Made by a program: the position numbers and the translations under genes
DNA from: an uncultured Oscillospiraceae bacterium
Lineage (GTDB): Bacteria; Bacillota; Clostridia; Oscillospirales; Oscillospiraceae
Assembly (NCBI GenBank): GCA_934590355.1
Contig: CAKTOX010000021.1
Span: 1-34,407 of the forward strand
Reading direction: 5' to 3'
DNA length: 34,407 nt
Shown: in pieces, positions 31,442-34,407 of the stretch
Layout of the letters: each line of letters starts with the position of its first letter
Position numbering within the stretch: the first letter of the stretch is position 1
The notes under the pieces: generated by a model
What the model saw: only the letters and a program-made list of their open reading frames with translations
Databases searched by the model: none
Told to the model about the DNA's origin: nothing

Positions 31442-31732
31442 TCACAGAAGCAGCGGTTCCCCGGTTTCGATCAGTCCGGTGCGTCCGATAACTTCAATCC
31501 GATTTTTATAGGTGTTCCCCAAGCGGTAGATGCGGATCGAATCCGTTTCCTTGCAAATGGTCTTTTCCAGCCCCGCTTTCAGCGCTACAAGCTGTGCCGG
31601 ATCCAAAAGCACCTCAAACACCGAGTTTTGAACTCTGCTTCCATAGCGCTCGCACAGCTTTGCGACCTTGCGCAGCCGCTTTGCTCCGGCGCTGCTCGTA
31701 GTGTCCACATCATAGGCTATCACAAGCATCAT
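31442..31732 (-). CDS. cas2: CRISPR-associated endonuclease Cas2
   Basis: A 96-residue type I-C Cas2, the structural partner of Cas1 in spacer integration. VIAYDVDT near the N-terminus holds the conserved Asp, and VQNSVFEVLLDPAQL and IRIYRLG match the subtype. The ATG at 31732 (or the next codon) follows a GGAGG that lies in the last codons of cas1. It is the last gene before the array, as in all type I-C loci. Confidence 0.96.
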   Translation of the reverse strand: MMLVIAYDVDTTSSAGAKRLRKVAKLCERYGSRVQNSVFEVLLDPAQLVALKAGLEKTICKETDSIRIYRLGNTYKNRIEVIGRTGLIETGEPLLL

Positions 31733-31738
31733 GCCCGC

Positions 31739-32767
31739 TCACCTCCAAACAAAGGGCGGATAATCGTCAAGGTCTCCGCGCAAAACGCGAGCGAAGAGCA
31801 TCGCCTGCACATAAGGTATCAAGCCGATGGGGAGCTTCTCTTTCAAAAACGGATGCATTATCTGTTCCTGCTTTCGCTTTTCCCACGCGGAAAGCAGCGT
31901 TCTGCGCCCCTTGTCGTTGAGAAACACCGCGTCCTCATCATGGTCGAAGTCACCGTAGGAAAGCTGCGCTTTATTGAAAAGCGACAGCACGAAGCGGTCG
32001 CAAAGCGGCGCGCGCAGTTCCTCAATAAGATCGAGCGCAAAGGATGCCCGACCGGGACGCAGAGTGTGCAGATACCCCGCGGCGGGATCAAGTCCCACGG
32101 TTTCCATGGCAGACTGCATTTGATTGCTCAGCAGCATATACGCAAACGACAGCGCCGCATTCACCTCGTTTACTGGCGGACGCCGGCTGCGGGTGTCAAA
32201 GCGAAAGCCGCCCGGATTGCCCGCGAGCATACAGTCAAATCGCGCAAAATATGCGGTTGCCGCGGCACCCTCGACGCCGCGCATGGAATCTACGCTGCCG
32301 CATTCAAGCAGGCGCTCCGCGGCCTCGTTGAGCTGTTCTATGCCGAGCTCCAGCTCCTGCCTGTCGGCGCTTGTCCGCTCGGTGCGGGCAGCGCGCATCA
32401 AAACGAGCTTGCTGTTGCGCAGCTTCGCCAGCAAAACCGATCTTACTATCCTCAGTGTGAATTCCTCGTCCTCCACCGATGCATACTGCCGCTTGCGAAG
32501 AAGGACATTTCCGCTCACGGGGCCTTGAAGTCTGCCCATAAATCGCCCGTTTTCGCGCACAAAGGTCAGGCTTATCCCGCGCTCACCGCAAAACTCAAGC
32601 AGCGGTGTGGACACCGTCATCTTTCCGAAGCAGATGACGGCTTCCACGTTCAGTGCCGGAATACACAGCTTTTCCGCGTCGCCTATCCGCACACAGATGT
32701 TTTCATTGCGGCAAAACAGATAGCTGTCCGGAGTCAGAACATATACGGTGTTGAGTAGTTTTTTCAT
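31739..32767 (-). CDS. cas1: CRISPR-associated integrase Cas1 (type I-C)
   Basis: A 342-residue integrase that inserts new spacers. Metal-binding residues are all present: Glu166 (GVEGAA), His234 (GYLHTLRPG) and Asp246 (FALDLIEE). The N-terminal beta domain begins MKKLLNTVYVLTPDSYLF, as Cas1 of subtype I-C does, so the start at 32767 is chosen; a longer frame exists upstream but belongs to other DNA. The protein looks intact. No cas4 or effector genes precede it. Its start codon lies inside the end of an unrelated mobile-element frame, and no Shine-Dalgarno sequence lies at proper spacing (the nearest GGGGAG is about 17 bases upstream), so expression may be impaired. Confidence 0.96.
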   Translation of the reverse strand: MKKLLNTVYVLTPDSYLFCRNENICVRIGDAEKLCIPALNVEAVICFGKMTVSTPLLEFCGERGISLTFVRENGRFMGRLQGPVSGNVLLRKRQYASVEDEEFTLRIVRSVLLAKLRNSKLVLMRAARTERTSADRQELELGIEQLNEAAERLLECGSVDSMRGVEGAAATAYFARFDCMLAGNPGGFRFDTRSRRPPVNEVNAALSFAYMLLSNQMQSAMETVGLDPAAGYLHTLRPGRASFALDLIEELRAPLCDRFVLSLFNKAQLSYGDFDHDEDAVFLNDKGRRTLLSAWEKRKQEQIMHPFLKEKLPIGLIPYVQAMLFARVLRGDLDDYPPFVWR

Positions 32768-33164
32768 AGTTCGGAGAATAATCTCCCCAAAACACCGAGT
32801 CGCCGTCTGCATTCTGTTTCCAAGTACAGAACATAAAGCCGTTCTTTTCGCTGTAGGTCGCCGCCAACACCGTATCTCCGAAAGCGGCGAGCTGTCTGTA
32901 ATCGGAGACATCGGCAGCCGTCATCTGCGGTGCGTGTTCGTAGAGACCGACATATTCCCGCACCGTAGAGATCTCTTCCTGAATGTCTGCAATTTTACTG
33001 CGGTATTCATCTGAGAGGGTTTTGTCGGCGTTGCTTAGGAATTGACCGTTGTACTTTATCCGGCAGAGAGGGACGCCGTCCGAAGATACTTCCAGCCATC
33101 CTTTGCTGTCCATCTGGGTGTCATACCGAGCCCTGAGCCGTTTGGCTAATTCTTTCTGTAGCAT
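32703..33164 (-). pseudogene. Truncated mobile-element gene fused into the cas1 5' end
   Basis: An open frame of 153 residues. Residues 1 to about 133 look like a hypothetical protein common in Tn1549-like conjugative elements (MLQKELAKRLRARYDTQ, GWLEVSSDGVPLCRIKYNG, FMFCTWKQN, then GDYSPNY). I recall such proteins continuing well past the SPNYE segment, from general knowledge, not a search. Here the Tyr133 codon already overlaps the cas1 ATG, and the last 20 residues are just the cas1 5' end in another frame. It has a good AAGGAG site. It is therefore judged a 3'-truncated gene at a recombination junction. No function is assigned. Confidence 0.7.
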
Positions 33165-33192
33165 ATCTGTTTTCTCCTTTTTTGAGGGTAAT

Positions 33193-33230
33193 AAAAAAAG
33201 GCAGATAGATTTTTGATTTCTATCTGCCTG
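33193..33230 (-). terminator. Minus-strand terminator upstream of the truncated element gene
   Basis: An 11-base-pair perfect stem (33199-33209 with 33219-33229) followed on the minus strand by a T7 tract. It lies about 29 bases before the ATG of the 33164 gene, so it would block readthrough from the right. Confidence 0.8.
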
Positions 33231-33249
33231 TGTATTTGGTATTCAGTTT

Positions 33250-33270
33250 TCGGGAGTTCGAGTCCTGCCA
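33250..33270 (+). other. tRNA T-arm-like segment, possible att-site remnant
   Basis: The stretch TCGGGAGTTCGAGTCCTGCC resembles the 3' end of a tRNA gene (TTCGAGT is the T-loop consensus), but the T-stem pairs poorly and no tRNA body precedes it. Integrative elements often use tRNA 3' ends as attachment sites, so this may be a decayed att core. Weak evidence only. Confidence 0.25.
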
Positions 33271-33278
33271 CAAAGGGA

Positions 33279-33327
33279 AAACGGCGATTTTACATCTGTG
33301 TTTCTGCACAGAGAAAAATCGCCGTTT
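33279..33327. other. Large two-tier hairpin in the element intergenic region
   Basis: A 13-base-pair perfect outer stem (33279-33291 with 33315-33327) encloses a six-base-pair inner stem (33295-33300 with 33307-33312). It carries no T-tract. It may be a cruciform used by the element or an RNA structure. Part of a run of at least six hairpins between 33190 and 33595. Confidence 0.6.
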
Positions 33328-33337
33328 GGGTAGCAAA

Positions 33338-33362
33338 AAAGCCCGATAAAATCGGGCTTTTT
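33338..33362. terminator. Bidirectional terminator in the element intergenic region
   Basis: A ten-base-pair perfect stem (33338-33347 with 33351-33360, AAA loop), with A6 on the left and T5 on the right. A further seven-base-pair stem (33367-33373 with 33381-33387) follows directly. Confidence 0.8.
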
Positions 33363-33387
33363 CGTGGGAGACATCTTTTTTGTCTCC

Positions 33388-33496
33388 ACATTATGGTCGG
33401 AGTGTAATTATAGGATTTCAGAAAACGCAGATATATCAACGGTTTGTTGGCAGTCGGCAAGAGGTATTTATTCTAAAAATTCAAAATGACGAGAAC
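33388..33496 (+). promoter_or_regulatory. AT-rich region with a possible parB promoter
   Basis: TTGGCA (33447-33452) and TATTCT (33469-33474), 16 bases apart, give a fair promoter pointing at the ParB gene. No gene is seen in the 452-base gap from 33165 to 33616; it holds the hairpins listed here and this promoter. Confidence 0.35.
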
Positions 33497-33530
33497 AACG
33501 CCGCCCAACAGGACAGCGGGCGGCGTTTTC
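33497..33530 (+). terminator. Hairpin with T-tract upstream of parB (1)
   Basis: A ten-base-pair perfect stem (33497-33506 with 33518-33527) followed by TTC. Read on the plus strand it would attenuate transcription toward parB. Confidence 0.6.
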
Positions 33531-33566
33531 ATATATAACACCATGAAAGGAGGTCACTTCCACCCG

Positions 33567-33591
33567 GCCAGTCTGCGGACTGGCTTTTTTT
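33567..33591 (+). terminator. Intrinsic terminator in the parB leader (2)
   Basis: A seven-base-pair perfect stem (33567-33573 with 33578-33584, TGCG loop) followed by T7. It sits 26 bases before the parB ATG and just after a perfect but orphan AAAGGAGGT at 33546-33554, an arrangement suggestive of attenuation control. Confidence 0.75.
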
Positions 33592-33616
33592 CATGCCACG
33601 AAAAGGAGGTTTGCAA

Positions 33617-34407
33617 ATGGCAGATGATAAGAAAAACATTCCCGAGGCAGCCCCGCCCGCCGAGGCTCCCGCTCCTGCGGTAGAAAATGCCGCCGTGCCG
33701 GAGCAGCCTGCTCCCGAGCCTGTGCTGACCGATGCAGAGGCGGTCATGCTGGAACACGAGGGGCAGGCGGCACTCTTTGAAATGGGCGAGGCCGTGCCTG
33801 ATCCCGCCGACGCTGTTACCCACGCCGAGGTGGAGGAGCCCGCCGCTCCCGAAGTCCCCAAGGCTGAAAAGGAACAGGAGCAGCCGCCCACTCCCGGCAA
33901 GGACGATCCCGCCCCGGCACATTCCGGCAAGGTGGTGGATTTTGCCGCTGCCCGTGACGAGGCGGCCAAGGAGGAGAAAAAGGCGGTCAAGCAGAAGCCG
34001 CCCACGGAAAAGGACAAGCCTGCCAAGCCCGGCAGAGGCCGTCCGCCCAAGGATGGCAAGGCCGCTCCCGATAAGGCAAAGCCGCCCAAACCTCGGGACA
34101 AAAAGTCCCAAAGCAAGCCCGCCCCGGAGAAGCCTGCCGTGGATAAGGGCGGTACTCCCGCTGGTGAAGAGGTCACGCCGGAGCCGTCTGCGCCCCGTGA
34201 CGCCACCCGCGCTGAAAAAGAGGAAATCGTCTATCTCAATTTGGCAGACCTGCACCCGTTCAAAAATCATCCCTTTGGTGTCCGGGATGATGCGGAAATG
34301 CAGGGGCTTGTGGAGTCGGTCAAGGCGGCAGGCGTCAATCAGCCCGCGCTGGTGCGTCCCCGTGAGGATGGCGGCTATGAGATCATCGCAGGCCACCGCC
34401 GCCAGCG
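33617..34407 (+). CDS. ParB/RepB-family partition protein of an integrative conjugative element (3' end beyond window)
   Basis: A frame open to the window end, 263 complete codons so far. The ATG at 33617 has AAAGGAGG seven bases upstream. Residues 1 to about 200 are a Pro/Ala/Lys/Glu-rich, low-complexity linker with VVDFAAARDEAAKEEKK and an AT-hook-like GRGRPPK at 139-145. From residue 204 a ParB N-terminal domain begins: IVYLNLADLHPFKNHPFGV, LVESVKAAGVNQPALVRPR and YEIIAGHRRQ, the latter the CTP-binding box. This layout matches ParB proteins at one end of Tn1549-like elements. It is distinct from the noc-like gene at 2439-3257. It marks the start of the element, which continues to the right. 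Confidence 0.85.
   Translation, partial: MADDKKNIPEAAPPAEAPAPAVENAAVPEQPAPEPVLTDAEAVMLEHEGQAALFEMGEAVPDPADAVTHAEVEEPAAPEVPKAEKEQEQPPTPGKDDPAPAHSGKVVDFAAARDEAAKEEKKAVKQKPPTEKDKPAKPGRGRPPKDGKAAPDKAKPPKPRDKKSQSKPAPEKPAVDKGGTPAGEEVTPEPSAPRDATRAEKEEIVYLNLADLHPFKNHPFGVRDDAEMQGLVESVKAAGVNQPALVRPREDGGYEIIAGHRRQ

Noticed and set aside
32768..32911. 48-residue N-terminal extension of Cas1
   Set aside because: The extra residues derive from the mobile-element gene in another frame and do not resemble Cas1; the family start is MKKLLNT at 32767.
33200..33270. Possible complete tRNA gene with GGCAG/CTGCC ends
   Set aside because: No D-arm with GG, no anticodon stem and a poorly paired T-stem; the 5' half is better explained as a terminator hairpin.
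33543..33683. Short frame starting MKGGHFHPAS as a parB leader peptide
   Set aside because: No ribosome binding site before its ATG, and most of it overlaps parB in another frame; kept only as part of the leader finding.
33529..34396. Two open frames (225 and 280 codons) on the minus strand at the right edge
   Set aside because: They are antisense to the ParB gene and have Gly/Ser/Leu-rich shadow composition; the plus frame carries a recognisable ParB domain and a strong ribosome binding site.
1..34407. Insertion sequences, transposases, phage structural genes or toxin-antitoxin pairs
   Set aside because: None found on either strand; the only mobile-DNA signals are the truncated element gene and the ParB gene at the right edge.

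Overview
The window looks like a chromosome segment of a GC-rich, Gram-positive gut-type Clostridia (Oscillospirales/Ruminococcaceae-like). The reasons are a paired GlgC/GlgD ADP-glucose pyrophosphorylase, a YlmC/YmxH-type PRC-barrel protein, a Noc/ParB-like protein, strong AGGAGG ribosome binding sites, TTGACA/TATAAT promoters and a Tn1549-like conjugative-element ParB at the right edge. This placement is inferred from gene content only; no marker tree was possible.

Layout. 1-3.3 kb: tail of a hairpin array, then tsf, rpsB, a YlmC/YmxH protein and a noc-like gene, all on the minus strand. 3.4-9.0 kb: a glycogen operon glgC-glgD-glgP with a translationally overlapping PfkB-family (pseudouridine-kinase-like) gene. 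9.1-12.2 kb: pth, prs, and a HAAS-domain membrane protein with a small overlapping membrane protein. 12.3-20.4 kb: proS (type 3, +), a Nudix hydrolase, a small membrane protein, a GtrB-like glycosyltransferase with a polytopic GtrII-like transferase, an HD hydrolase with an Sfp-like phosphopantetheinyl transferase, a YjjG-like HAD phosphatase and a TPR protein. 20.6-28.0 kb: one eight-gene plus-strand operon, methyltransferase - lipoprotein binding protein - two permeases - two ATPases - aspartoacylase-like zinc deacylase - second paralogous methyltransferase. 28.0-31.0 kb: an HSL-type esterase with an Ogt-type DNA repair protein (minus) and an NSS sodium symporter (+).

31.0-34.4 kb is the accessory end. 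A three-spacer type I-C CRISPR array, its leader, cas2 and an intact cas1 are present. The sequence immediately upstream of cas1, where type I-C loci carry cas4 and the effector genes, is instead a mobile-element gene whose reading frame runs into the cas1 start codon. Beyond it lie a 450-bp hairpin-dense intergenic region and the start of a ParB gene typical of Tn1549-like integrative conjugative elements, cut by the window end.

How the parts work together. The glycogen operon makes ADP-glucose (GlgC/GlgD) and degrades glycogen (GlgP); glycogen synthase and branching enzyme are not in the window. The ABC operon looks like import of a small polar ligand (peptide, opine-like metal chelate or N-acyl amino acid) coupled to deacylation and methylation; the ligand is unknown. 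The CRISPR adaptation pair has no effector or Cas4 in view, and appears to have been cut from the rest of its operon by the conjugative element.
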